Source: a bacterium (GTDB taxonomy: Bacteria; Sysuimicrobiota; Sysuimicrobiia; Sysuimicrobiales; Segetimicrobiaceae). From it: DNA of 64,000 nucleotides. The stretch covers positions 1 through 64,000 of the forward strand of contig DATGFS010000004.1 of the NCBI GenBank assembly GCA_035308905.1, in the 5' to 3' direction. This document shows positions 50,325 to 59,121 of this stretch, piece after piece; position 1 is the stretch's first letter; every line of letters starts with the position of its first letter. The notes beneath the pieces are model-generated. The model searched no databases and was not told the DNA's origin. It saw nothing but the letters and a program-made list of their open reading frames with translations. A program made the translations under genes and the position numbers.

Positions 50325-51050
50325 ATGCATCTCTCTTTGCTGATCGCTTTTCTCGCGGGGGTACTCGGGTTCTTCTCTCCGTGCATCGTGCCGCTCATTC
50401 CCGGCTATCTGTCCTTTGTGTCCGGCGTGTCGCTGCTCGAGGTCGGAGCGGCGGAGCGGCGCCGGCACGTCTGGCGCGTCGTTGGGACGACGCTCCTGTT
50501 CGTGCTCGGATTCTCCCTCGTGTTCACCGGACTCGGGGCGTCGGCGTCTCTGGCCGGCGGCTTCATCCTCGGCAATCGGGAGCTTCTCGGCCGCCTCGGC
50601 GGTGCCGTCGTCATCGTGTTCGGCCTCATCATGCTGGGCGTGATTCGCGTGCCGGGGCTGTCCCGCGAGCGGCGCTTTGCCGTTGCGGAGCGGCCGGCGG
50701 GACTCGCCGGGATCGTGCTCGTCGGCATGGCGTTCGGCTTCGCCTGGACGCCCTGCGTCGGACCGGTGCTCGGGGCCATCCTCACGCTGGCCGCAACCAC
50801 CGCCCGTGCCGCCGACGGCGCGCTGCTGCTTTTCGCGTATTCCCTCGGTTTGGGGCTGCCGTTTCTCGTCACCGCCGCGCTGCTCACGAGCGCGTTCGGC
50901 GCACTGCGCGCGATCGGGCGCTACGCGCACGCGATCGAAGTCACCGGCGGGGCGTTCCTCGTCGTGATGGGCGCGGCGCTGCTGTTCGATTGGATCTACC
51001 GCCTCAACGCGTGGATCCTTCAAGTGTTTCCGGTCCGGCCCGCGCTCTAA
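50325..51050 (+). CDS. ccdA: CcdA-type thiol-disulfide electron carrier
   Basis: 241 residues with six membrane helices. The two conserved cysteines sit in FFSPCIVPLIPGYLSF (about 16-31) and FAWTPCVGPVLGAIL (about 135-149), the CcdA/DsbD-core pattern. It passes electrons from cytoplasmic thioredoxin across the membrane to the TlpA-like protein encoded directly upstream. Both genes probably share a transcript. Confidence 0.92.
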   Translation: MHLSLLIAFLAGVLGFFSPCIVPLIPGYLSFVSGVSLLEVGAAERRRHVWRVVGTTLLFVLGFSLVFTGLGASASLAGGFILGNRELLGRLGGAVVIVFGLIMLGVIRVPGLSRERRFAVAERPAGLAGIVLVGMAFGFAWTPCVGPVLGAILTLAATTARAADGALLLFAYSLGLGLPFLVTAALLTSAFGALRAIGRYAHAIEVTGGAFLVVMGAALLFDWIYRLNAWILQVFPVRPAL

Positions 51051-51131
51051 GCCCCCCGCAGCAAAGGACTCACCGCCCGTCGCTTCGTAGCCATAGCGTG
51101 TGGGCGACCCGGTCGGAACAAGGGGGCCGCA

Positions 51132-53531
51132 GTGACCGATGATCGCTCGGCAGGCGCGTCCGCGCCGGCCGACGTGCGACCGGCAACCATGAAGTTTGAG
51201 CCCGCGGCCACGTCGTGGATCGGGAAGAGCGTGCGGGCGCGCGAGACGCTGCGGCCGATTCGCGGCCTCGCCCACTACGTCGACGACCTCGTGCTGCCGG
51301 GCGCGGCCCACCTCGCCGTTGTTCGAAGTCCCGTCGCCCACGCGCGCATCCGCCACATCTCGACGGAGGCGGCGCGCCGGGCGCCGGGCGTGCTGGCGGT
51401 CGTCACCGGGGCCGACCTGGCCGGCCGCACCGAGGGCTTCCCGGTCAACGTCCAGGAGGGCGCGAAGGTAACGGCCGTGCCGCTCCGCGCGCTCGCGACC
51501 GGCACCGTCCGATACGCCGGCGAGCCGGTGGTCGCGATCGCCGCGGAGACGCTGGCGGCCGCGCTCGACGCCGCGGCCCTCGTGGAGGTGGCGTACGAGG
51601 ACCTGCCGGCGGTCACCGACCTGCGCGCGGCGCTCGGCGGACCCGTCGCGGTGCACGACGCGGCGCCGGACAACGCGCTCCTCCGCTGGCGCCGCACGCA
51701 CGGCGACGTCGACGCGGCGATGGCGTCCGCGGCCCACGTCGTGCGGGCGCGGTTTCAGATTCCGCGTATGGCCGGCGCGCCGATGGAGCCGCGGGGCGGA
51801 GCCGCGGCCTATGACCCCGGCACGGACGTCCTCACGGTGTGGTGCTCCACGCAGGATCCGCACCGGCCGCTCGCCCAGTTGAGCAGGGTGCTCAAGCGGC
51901 CGGAAGACCGCCTCCGGATCATCGTGCCCGACGTCGGAGGCGGCTTCGGGGTGAAGGGGAGTCCCGCGCCCGAGGTCGCCGTCGCGGCGCTCCTGGCGAT
52001 GGATCTCCGCCGCCCGGTCAAGTGGATGGAGACGCGCCGCGAGAACTTTCTCTCGAACTACCAGGCGCGCGGCATCGACGCCGACGCGGAACTGGCGCTC
52101 GATGCGGACGGCCGGTTCCTCGCCCTGCGCGCGCGCGTGCTCGCCGATCTCGGCGCCTACATGTACCCGGCGACGACGACCGTGCCGCTGACCGCGGCGA
52201 TTTTGATGGTGAACACCTACACGACGCCCGCCGCGGACGTCGAACTGATCGGCGTCGCGACGACCAAGCCGCCCACCGGGCCGTACCGCGGCGCGGGACG
52301 GCCGGAAGCGGTGTACATCATGGAGCGCCTCGTCGATCTGGCGGCGCGCGAGACGGGCGTCGATCCTATCGAGATCCGGCGGCGCAACTTCATCGCCCCC
52401 GACCGGTTTCCGTACCGCACGCCCCTCGGCTGGGTGTACGACTCCGGCCAGTACGAGTTGTGCCTGGACCGCGGACTCGAGGCGATCGGATACGCGCGCT
52501 GGCGGCGGGAGCAGGCGCGCGCGCGCGCCGAGGGACGGCTCCTCGGCATCGGCGTCGCCGCCTACGTCGAGCGCGCCGGCACCGGCCTGTGGGAAGCCGC
52601 GGCGCTGACCGTCGCGCCCGACGGCCGCGTCGTCGTGCGCATCGGGTCGACGCCGCAGGGGCAGGGCCACGAGACGACGTTTGCGCAGATCGCGGCCGAC
52701 GCCCTCGGCGTGCCGCCCGAGGCGATCACGGTCGAGCACGGCGATTCCGCCGTGGTCCCCCGCGGGATGGGCACGTTCGGCAGCCGGTCCATCACGGTCG
52801 GCGGCTCCGCGCTGTGGGTCGCGGCGCAGAAGGTCCAGGACAAAGCCACCAGGATCGCGGCCCACCTGCTCGAGGCCGCGCCGACCGATCTCGTCCGCGA
52901 CGGAGACCGCTACGCCGTTCGCGGCGCGGCCTCCCGCGGCGTCTCCTTCGCCGAGGTGGCGGCGGCGGCGTACCAGCCGGGCCGCCTGCCGCGCGACATG
53001 GAGTTGGGGCTCGATGCCTCGGCGACGTTCTCGCTTCCGAGCCCGGTGTTCCCGTCCGGCGCCTACGTCGCGGTGGTTGAAGTCGAACCCGAAACGGGCG
53101 CTGTTCGCATCCTGGCGCTCGTTGCCGTCGACGACGGCGGCCGGATCGTCAATCCGTTCCTTGCCGAGGCGCAGGTCATCGGCGCCGTCGCGCAGGGGAT
53201 CGGCGAGGCGCTGCTGGAGGAGTCGGTCTTCGACGAGACGGGCCAGCCGCTCACGACGACCTTCGGGGAATATGCGATGCCGCGGGCGGCAAACACGCCG
53301 GCGGTGCACGGTGTGTTCGTCGAGACCCTGTCGCCGTTCAATCCGCTCGGCGCCAAAGGCGTCGGCGAGGCGGGGGCGATCGCCGCGCCTCCGGCGGTGG
53401 CGAACGCGGTGATGGATGCCCTGGCGCCGCTCGGCATCCGCCACCTCGACCTGCCGCTGCGGCCCGAACGGATCTGGCGGGCGATTCGGGACGCGAAGAG
53501 CCCCGCAGGCGAGAGTTTCCATGAACGCTGA
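51132..53531 (+). CDS. Molybdenum hydroxylase large subunit (xanthine dehydrogenase/CoxL family)
   Basis: 799 residues, carrying both molybdopterin-binding domains. GFGVKGSPAPEV (about 274-285) is a cofactor loop; PTGPYRGAGRPEA (about 380-392) is the form-II type loop, not the AYXCSFR of true CO dehydrogenase; KGVGEAGAIAAPPAV near residue 743 supplies the catalytic Glu. It hydroxylates N-heterocycles or aldehydes with water as oxygen donor. The FAD and 2Fe-2S subunits usually next door are absent from the window, so partners must lie elsewhere. Confidence 0.9.
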   Translation: MTDDRSAGASAPADVRPATMKFEPAATSWIGKSVRARETLRPIRGLAHYVDDLVLPGAAHLAVVRSPVAHARIRHISTEAARRAPGVLAVVTGADLAGRTEGFPVNVQEGAKVTAVPLRALATGTVRYAGEPVVAIAAETLAAALDAAALVEVAYEDLPAVTDLRAALGGPVAVHDAAPDNALLRWRRTHGDVDAAMASAAHVVRARFQIPRMAGAPMEPRGGAAAYDPGTDVLTVWCSTQDPHRPLAQLSRVLKRPEDRLRIIVPDVGGGFGVKGSPAPEVAVAALLAMDLRRPVKWMETRRENFLSNYQARGIDADAELALDADGRFLALRARVLADLGAYMYPATTTVPLTAAILMVNTYTTPAADVELIGVATTKPPTGPYRGAGRPEAVYIMERLVDLAARETGVDPIEIRRRNFIAPDRFPYRTPLGWVYDSGQYELCLDRGLEAIGYARWRREQARARAEGRLLGIGVAAYVERAGTGLWEAAALTVAPDGRVVVRIGSTPQGQGHETTFAQIAADALGVPPEAITVEHGDSAVVPRGMGTFGSRSITVGGSALWVAAQKVQDKATRIAAHLLEAAPTDLVRDGDRYAVRGAASRGVSFAEVAAAAYQPGRLPRDMELGLDASATFSLPSPVFPSGAYVAVVEVEPETGAVRILALVAVDDGGRIVNPFLAEAQVIGAVAQGIGEALLEESVFDETGQPLTTTFGEYAMPRAANTPAVHGVFVETLSPFNPLGAKGVGEAGAIAAPPAVANAVMDALAPLGIRHLDLPLRPERIWRAIRDAKSPAGESFHER

Positions 53532-53546
53532 GCGGGGGAGAGAACG

Positions 53547-53930
53547 ATGCTCGACCACATTATTCTAACCGTCAGCGATATCAAACGTTCGCTGGCCTTC
53601 TATGAGGCGGCCTTGAGGCCGCTTCATATCAAATTCTTCATGCCGTACAAGGGCGAAGACGGTCATCCCGATCTGTGGGGATTTGGTGACGGCAAGAAGG
53701 CGATCTTCTGGATAAAGCAAGGGAAGCCTGATCCAACAGCCATTCACTGGGGTTTCGCGGCCGAAAATAGAAAAAAGGTCGATGAATTCTACGAGGCCGC
53801 CATGTCCGCTGGCGCCAGGGACAACATTTCTCCCCGCGCACGCCTGGAATACTATCCGGGATACTATGCCGCCGATGTATTCGACCCCGACGGGTATTCG
53901 TTCGAGGTCGTACATAAGAGCGAGCGCTGA
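53547..53930 (+). CDS. VOC (glyoxalase-like) family protein
   Basis: 127 residues, single VOC unit: MLDHIILTVSDIKRSLAFYE at the N-terminus (metal-ligand His 4) and YYAADVFDPDGYSFEVVHK at the end (ligand Glu in the FEVV strand). The family includes glyoxalase I, fosfomycin-resistance proteins and ring-cleaving dioxygenases. Its codon use is visibly more AT-rich than its neighbours, suggesting recent arrival. It lies 15 bases after the molybdenum hydroxylase gene. Confidence 0.88.
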   Translation: MLDHIILTVSDIKRSLAFYEAALRPLHIKFFMPYKGEDGHPDLWGFGDGKKAIFWIKQGKPDPTAIHWGFAAENRKKVDEFYEAAMSAGARDNISPRARLEYYPGYYAADVFDPDGYSFEVVHKSER

Positions 53931-53966
53931 AGCCGTGGCCGCCGGGCGACCAATTGGGGGTGGGGG

Positions 53967-55001
53967 ATGAAACGGCATCTGGCACTCATCACCGCGTTGG
54001 TGGTTGCGATGCTCGGCGCCGCCGCCGTCCCGCCCGGGACCGCGGCCCCCCAGTTCCCGCCGCCGGGTCCGCGCGACAAGGTCATCTTCGGACAGCCGAC
54101 GGCTCCCCCGAACGTGGTGCACTCACCCGTGGAATTGGCGAAGGCGTTCGGGTTCATGGACAAGTTCAACGTGGACCTGTCCGTGCTCGACTTCGACGGC
54201 TCCACGCGGGCGCTGACCGCCGCGATCGCAGGCGGCGTCAACGTCGGGCTGATCGACTGTCAGGTCGCCAACGGGAACGGCGTCCAGATCGCGGCATTTT
54301 ACGCCCCGGCGCCGCGGACCGACTTCGTCCTGGTCGCGCGCGACACCATTAAGACGCTCCAAGACCTCAAGGGACGCAAGATGGGGCTCTCGGGCGCCCC
54401 GGGCGGGATCATCGACCGGATGAACCGCGCCATCCTGGCGACGGCGGGCCTGCGGGCCGAAGACGTGAACTTCGTGCCGACGACGACGGCCGGCCGCGTG
54501 GCGGCGCTGGTTACAGGACAGAACGACACGGCGCTGTTCCACCTGGAGCAGGCGAGCAAGGTCCTGCGGACCCAACGAGGGTTCCACGTGCTGTACGACT
54601 TGTACAAGGCACTGCCGGACTATGAGTACAATGTCTACTGCGGGCTCCGGCCCTGGGTGCAGGCGCACCGCGGGGCCGTGGTCGACATGACGGCGGCGAC
54701 CATCCTCGCGGTGCGGTACGCGTACACGCATCGCGTCGAGGCGATCAAGGCGATCACGGACATCACACACGAGGATCCCGAGGACGTCGCCTACGCTTAC
54801 GGCAAGATCGTCACCGGCTGCATCTGGGCCCGCAACCTCGGCCTCGATCTCAAACGGCTCGACTGGACGACGCAGTTCGAGCATCAGGGCGGCAACCTCC
54901 GGAACGTCTACGATGCCCGCCAGATCGTGGATATGGGCATCGCCAACGAAGCGCTCGCCAAGGCCGGCGGCGCGATCCCCGTTCCCGAGGGCTGCGAGTA
55001 G
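53967..55001 (+). CDS. NitT/TauT-type ABC substrate-binding protein
   Basis: 344 residues with a signal peptide (HLALITALVVAMLGAAAVPPG), no lipobox. NMT1/SsuA-like fold: LAKAFGFMDKFNVDLSVLDFDG (about 53-74), AGGVNVGLIDCQVANG, and LKGRKMGLSGAPGGIIDRMNRA (about 133-154). This class binds nitrate, sulfonates, thiamine precursors or small N-compounds. It heads the importer encoded at 56092-57686, with an intervening hydrolase gene, so the ligand may be hydrolysed by that enzyme. Confidence 0.88.
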   Translation: MKRHLALITALVVAMLGAAAVPPGTAAPQFPPPGPRDKVIFGQPTAPPNVVHSPVELAKAFGFMDKFNVDLSVLDFDGSTRALTAAIAGGVNVGLIDCQVANGNGVQIAAFYAPAPRTDFVLVARDTIKTLQDLKGRKMGLSGAPGGIIDRMNRAILATAGLRAEDVNFVPTTTAGRVAALVTGQNDTALFHLEQASKVLRTQRGFHVLYDLYKALPDYEYNVYCGLRPWVQAHRGAVVDMTAATILAVRYAYTHRVEAIKAITDITHEDPEDVAYAYGKIVTGCIWARNLGLDLKRLDWTTQFEHQGGNLRNVYDARQIVDMGIANEALAKAGGAIPVPEGCE

Positions 55002-55033
55002 GCCTCGGGCTGCCGCCATCGCAGGCCGCGGTC

Positions 55034-56095
55034 ATGCCTGACGAGACGATCCGGTACGTGGGCCGGACCTGGGAGCCGCGGCTCGTCGCGAACGGCGTCG
55101 ATCCGAGCGACTACCGCCGCGTCGTCGGCGGGCTCGAGACGTGGGATCAGTGGTACGGTGCGTGGATGGCGCTCGGCCGGACCCATGAGGGCCTCGCGCG
55201 CGACGCCGAATCCGCCGGACTGGCTGTGACCGCCGGGGAGGCGTACTACCGCGCGGCGCTCGCCTACCACTTCGCCGTATTCAGCTGGACGGACCATCTC
55301 GACGAATACACCCGCGGGCACGAGCGCTGCGTCGGCTGCTACGCCCGCGCGCTCCCCTCGCTCGATCCGCCGGGCGAGCGGGTCGAGTTTCCGCTGGAGG
55401 CGGTCCGGATCCCCGCCTACCTCCGGCGGCCTGCCGGAGCCGGCCCCGCACGTCCGCCCGTCGTATTGTTCCTGTCCGGTCTCGACTCGGTGAAGGAAGA
55501 GCATGCCACCTTCGAGCGGTTCTTCCTGCGCCGGGGGCTCGCCACGCTGACCCTGGACGGGCCGGGTCAGGGCGAGACGTGGTACCGGATGAAGATGCGG
55601 GTCGACTGGGAGGTCACGGCGGCGGCGGCGATCGACCATCTGCTCGCACGGGACGACGTCGACGGCACGCGGGTCGGCGTGTGCGGGGTTAGCCTCGGCG
55701 GGTATCTGGCGCCGCGCTGCGCCGCGTTCGAGCCGCGCCTGCGGGCCGTCGCCTCGTGCGGGGGGCTGCACAGCCTCGAGGAGGGGCGTCTGCACCGCGG
55801 GCTGCATCTCGCGCGGTGGCTGCACATCTGGGGCGCGCGCGACCCGTCCGACCTCGCGGCGCGCAGCCGGGGCGCGACGCTCGCGGACTGCGCCGGCCGT
55901 ATCACGGCGCCGCTGCTCGTCGTGCACGGGGCGCAGGACAACCTCATCCCGCCGGACGACGCCTACCGCACGTACGAGCGGGCGGCCGGGCCGAAGCGCT
56001 GGGTGCTGTATCCTGACGGCAACCACGTCTGCAACAACATCGCCTATAAATACCGGCCGCTCGTCGCCGACTTCATGGCGGAGCACCTGCGGTGA
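55034..56095 (+). CDS. Alpha/beta hydrolase of the dihydroxypseudooxynicotine-hydrolase type
   Basis: 353 residues. A helical N-terminal region (about 1-125) precedes the alpha/beta-hydrolase core. GPGQGETW (about 176-183), nucleophile Ser in GVCGVSLGGYLAP (about 216-228), Asp in VVHGAQDNLIPP (about 296-307) and His in GNHVCNN (about 330-336). This N-terminal-helical architecture matches 2,6-dihydroxypseudooxynicotine hydrolase, a C-C bond hydrolase, and related FrsA-like proteins. It sits inside the ABC transporter operon; its stop overlaps the GTG of the ATPase gene. Confidence 0.78.
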   Translation: MPDETIRYVGRTWEPRLVANGVDPSDYRRVVGGLETWDQWYGAWMALGRTHEGLARDAESAGLAVTAGEAYYRAALAYHFAVFSWTDHLDEYTRGHERCVGCYARALPSLDPPGERVEFPLEAVRIPAYLRRPAGAGPARPPVVLFLSGLDSVKEEHATFERFFLRRGLATLTLDGPGQGETWYRMKMRVDWEVTAAAAIDHLLARDDVDGTRVGVCGVSLGGYLAPRCAAFEPRLRAVASCGGLHSLEEGRLHRGLHLARWLHIWGARDPSDLAARSRGATLADCAGRITAPLLVVHGAQDNLIPPDDAYRTYERAAGPKRWVLYPDGNHVCNNIAYKYRPLVADFMAEHLR

Positions 56096-56853
56096 AGACC
56101 AAGATCCAGATCGACAACGCGTGCCGCATGTTCGCCGGCGGGACCGTCAGCGCGTTCGAAGGGCTGTCGTTCGACGTCTACGACAACGAGATCTTGTGCA
56201 TCGTCGGCCCGAGCGGCTGCGGCAAGACGACGCTGCTGCGATGCATCGACGGCCTGGTGCCGCTCTCCGCGGGGCGGATTCTGCTCGACGGGTCGGCGGT
56301 GACGGCGCCGCCGTCCCGGATGGCGATGGTGTTTCAGCACTTCGGCCTGTTCCCGTGGAAGACGGTGGAGGCCAACGTGGCGTACGGTTTGCGCCTCGGG
56401 GGCGTCTCCCGCTCGGAGGCGGCGGCCCGGGTGCGGCGCGTGCTCACGCTCGTCGGCCTGCAGACGTTCGCGGGATATTATCCGTACCAGCTCTCGGGCG
56501 GCATGCAGCAGCGCGTCGGGCTGGCCCGGGCGCTCGCGATCGACCCGGAGGTCCTGCTCATGGACGAGCCGTTCGCGGCGCTGGACGCCCAGACGCGCGA
56601 AATCCTGCAGGAAGAGATGCTCCGCATCCTCGAGCAGGAACGAAAAACGATCGTCTTCGTGACCCACAGCATCGACGAGGCGCTGGTCCTGGGGGACCGC
56701 GTGATCGTGCTCACCGCGCGGCCGGCGCGGGTGCGCGAGGTGCTCACCGTGCCGTACGCCCGGCCGCGGTCGGTCGCGGCGGTACGGGCCGATCCGGCGT
56801 TCGGGGCGCTGCGGTCCCAGGTCTGGAACCTGCTGCGGCAGGAGATCCAATGA
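56092..56853 (+). CDS. NitT/TauT-type ABC importer ATPase
   Basis: 253 residues from GTG 56092. Walker A GPSGCGKTT (about 39-47), Q-loop FQHFGLFPWKT, signature LSGGMQQRV, Walker B VLLMDEPFAALDA, H-loop VTHSID. Close to SsuB/TauB-type ATPases. The start overlaps the hydrolase stop (GTGA) and the stop overlaps the permease ATG (ATGA), so the three genes are translationally coupled. Confidence 0.92.
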   Translation: MKTKIQIDNACRMFAGGTVSAFEGLSFDVYDNEILCIVGPSGCGKTTLLRCIDGLVPLSAGRILLDGSAVTAPPSRMAMVFQHFGLFPWKTVEANVAYGLRLGGVSRSEAAARVRRVLTLVGLQTFAGYYPYQLSGGMQQRVGLARALAIDPEVLLMDEPFAALDAQTREILQEEMLRILEQERKTIVFVTHSIDEALVLGDRVIVLTARPARVREVLTVPYARPRSVAAVRADPAFGALRSQVWNLLRQEIQ

Positions 56854-57686
56854 GCGGCGAAGCGGCGCTGGCCGTATCGGCGCAGCAGCGGGCGGTGCAG
56901 GCGGCGGCCTCGCGCCTGCGGCGGCGCCGGCGGCTTCACGACGCGCTCGTCCGCGTCGCCTCGGTCTGTACCGTCCTGGCGATCTGGGAAGCGGGCGCCC
57001 GCGCGATCAGTCCGCTGTTGTTCGCGCCGCCGTCCCGGATCGTCGTCGCCGGTGCGGCGATGATCGCGTCCGGCGAACTGTGGCCGTATCTGAGCCTGAG
57101 TTTCCGCGTGGCCGCGATCGGCATGCTGCTCGGTACGATCGTCGGCGTCGCGGCCGGGGTCTTGATCGCGCGCGTGCGGCTGCTCGATCTGTCGCTGGAG
57201 CCGTTCGTGATCGCGCTGTACTCGACGCCGATGGTGGCGTTGATCCCGCTCGTCGTCATCTGGGCCGGGTTCGGGGACTCCGGCAAGATCGTCGTGATCT
57301 TTCTGTTCGCGGTGTTTCCGGTGCTCCTGAACACATATCAGGGCGTCCGCGGGGTCGACGCGCGGCTGCTCGAGGTCGCACGCTCGTTCCGCACGTCGGA
57401 ACGCGCGTTGTGGGGCGACGTGATCCTGCCGTCCGCGCTGCCGTTCATCGTGGCCGGGGTGCGCCTCGCGCTCGGCCGCGCGCTCATCGGCATGGTGATC
57501 GCCGACCTCTACACGTCGGTCTCCGGCATCGGCTATCTGATCGTGCGCTACGCGCAAAACCTGCAGATCGACCGGCTGCTGGTCCCGGTCGTGATCCTGT
57601 CCATCACCGGCGTGACGCTCGTGCAGGCGCTGCGCTGGGTGGAGATGCGGATCGCGCCGTGGCAGTTTGCCGGGCGCGACGACTGA
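56850..57686 (+). CDS. NitT/TauT-type ABC importer permease
   Basis: 278 residues from ATG 56850, six membrane helices after a basic N-terminus (SRLRRRRRLHDAL). The coupling segment reads VDARLLEVARSFRTSERALWGDVILPSALP (central part about 172-200). SsuC/TauC family. With the ATPase and binding protein it completes the importer. The larger in-frame extension upstream lies inside the ATPase gene and is not used. Confidence 0.9.
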   Translation: MSGEAALAVSAQQRAVQAAASRLRRRRRLHDALVRVASVCTVLAIWEAGARAISPLLFAPPSRIVVAGAAMIASGELWPYLSLSFRVAAIGMLLGTIVGVAAGVLIARVRLLDLSLEPFVIALYSTPMVALIPLVVIWAGFGDSGKIVVIFLFAVFPVLLNTYQGVRGVDARLLEVARSFRTSERALWGDVILPSALPFIVAGVRLALGRALIGMVIADLYTSVSGIGYLIVRYAQNLQIDRLLVPVVILSITGVTLVQALRWVEMRIAPWQFAGRDD

Positions 57687-57701
57687 AGGAGGTCGCATCC
57701 G

Positions 57702-58982
57702 GTGTCGTCCGACGACTTCGAGGCGGTGCGCGGCGCGCTCGACAGCGGCGCGCATTTCGGCCGGCTCTCCGGCACGCCGTACTACGCGGACGCGGTGTAC
57801 GATCGCTTCTCGGACGACGAGCAGCGGCGCCGGCTCGCCGCGGTCCGCGCGAAGATGGCCCGCCTCGGCCTGGACGGCCTGGTCGCCTGCGGCGGGCCGA
57901 ACCACTGGAGCTACGGGGCCGGGGTGTTCTGGCTCACCAACCACCGCGAGTGGCACGCGCTGTCGGTGTACCTGTACGTGCCGCGGGACGGAGAGCCGGC
58001 GCTCGTGTACGGGATGGGCGGCACGCACATCGAGGCGACGCGCCGCGCCGTCGCGGTGCGGGACGTGCGCCCGGCGTCCGCCGGGCAGTTCGGCGAGGTG
58101 CTGGCGGCCGTTGCCCGCGAGCGCGGGCACGCCGGCGGCCGGATCGGGATCGCGGTGATCGATCCGCGGTACGGCGACTACCTGCCCCTTAACCAGTACC
58201 GGCGGCTCGCCGCGGAGCTCCCGGACTCCCGGCTCGAGCTCGTCGGCGACTTCTTCCATGAGCTGCTCGTGATCAAGAGCCCCGAAGAGCGCGCGCGCGT
58301 GCGCCGCGCGGGCGCGCTGTGCGTCGCGGCGCTGCGCGCCGTCCGCGACGCCGCCCGGCCCGGCGTCGCCGAGTACGAGCTCAAAGCCGCCGCCGCGTCG
58401 GCGATTCTCGCCGGCGGCGGCGAGCTCGATTTTCTGATCATCGGCAGCACGCCGATGGACGAGCCGCGCATGGTGTTCGGGAACCCGCGGCCGTCGGGAC
58501 GCCGGCTCCGCGCCGGCGATCTCATTCTCAACGAGCTCGCGGCCGGCTACGAAGGGTACACGGCCCAGATCGGCATTCCGATCTGCGTCGGCCGGCCCCC
58601 GGAGCGGGTGCGCCGGATGTGGGATGAGATCGTGCGGCCGGGCTTCGACCTGCTGGCCGCGGAGCTCCGGCCGGGGAATACGTTCGAGGCGATGCAGCGG
58701 CGGACGAGCGTCTTCCGCGAACGGGGCTATCAGTCCCGTCCGATCGTGATGCACGGCATCGATCTGACGAGCCATCATCCCGACGTCCGCGTCGACGGCG
58801 TGCACGCGGACCCCGCGGACCGCGTGATGCGTCCGGGCATGGAGCTGATGCTCGAGCCGAACCCGATCACGGCCGACGGCCTGCTGGGACTGTTCTACGG
58901 ACACACGTTTCTCCTGAACGATTCCGGCCGGGAACTCGTCACGGACGGCCTCCCGGACGACCTGCTGGTGGTCGAGGGCTAA
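57702..58982 (+). CDS. Creatinase/Xaa-Pro-peptidase-like (M24) protein without the metal site
   Basis: 426 residues, creatinase N-terminal domain (about 30-180) and a pita-bread C-terminal domain (about 195-420). The metal-ligand stretch that in aminopeptidases reads as two Asp around a GYHSD-type turn is here ILNELAAGYEGYTAQIGIPI: both Asp positions are lost. Downstream His and Glu positions are partly kept (MHGIDLTSHHPDV, MLEPNPI). Creatinase itself is metal-free with this fold, so a C-N hydrolase role is more likely than peptidase activity. GTG start 15 bases after the permease gene; last gene of the operon. Confidence 0.82.
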   Translation: MSSDDFEAVRGALDSGAHFGRLSGTPYYADAVYDRFSDDEQRRRLAAVRAKMARLGLDGLVACGGPNHWSYGAGVFWLTNHREWHALSVYLYVPRDGEPALVYGMGGTHIEATRRAVAVRDVRPASAGQFGEVLAAVARERGHAGGRIGIAVIDPRYGDYLPLNQYRRLAAELPDSRLELVGDFFHELLVIKSPEERARVRRAGALCVAALRAVRDAARPGVAEYELKAAAASAILAGGGELDFLIIGSTPMDEPRMVFGNPRPSGRRLRAGDLILNELAAGYEGYTAQIGIPICVGRPPERVRRMWDEIVRPGFDLLAAELRPGNTFEAMQRRTSVFRERGYQSRPIVMHGIDLTSHHPDVRVDGVHADPADRVMRPGMELMLEPNPITADGLLGLFYGHTFLLNDSGRELVTDGLPDDLLVVEG

Positions 58983-59046
58983 GTTACCTAGTCGAACGAG
59001 TTTTTCGTTTTCGCTCCCGCGCGGGGTCAACGAGGGAAGAGTAAAA

Positions 59047-59070
59047 GGGGGGGCACTTCCGTGCCGCCCC
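59047..59070 (+). other. Intergenic hairpin before the PAS kinase gene
   Basis: GGGG-GGCAC (59047-59056) pairs with GTGCC-CCCC (59061-59070), loop TTCC, one mismatch in the stem. No T-run follows. It lies in the 139-base gap between the M24-like gene and the kinase gene and could be a weak terminator or leader structure. Confidence 0.35.
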
Positions 59071-59121
59071 GTCATGTCATTGTAAGTTTGCCGGAAGTTC
59101 TCCCACGTCGCAGCGGACGTA

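Noticed and set aside
49863-53558. A 1231-codon minus-strand open frame
   Set aside because: It lies antisense to well-supported genes (TlpA-like, CcdA, molybdenum hydroxylase) and its composition is the Arg/His/Gly-rich shadow typical of GC-rich coding DNA.
56478-59075. An 865-codon minus-strand open frame
   Set aside because: Antisense shadow of the ABC transporter and M24-like genes; no domain, low-complexity charged translation.
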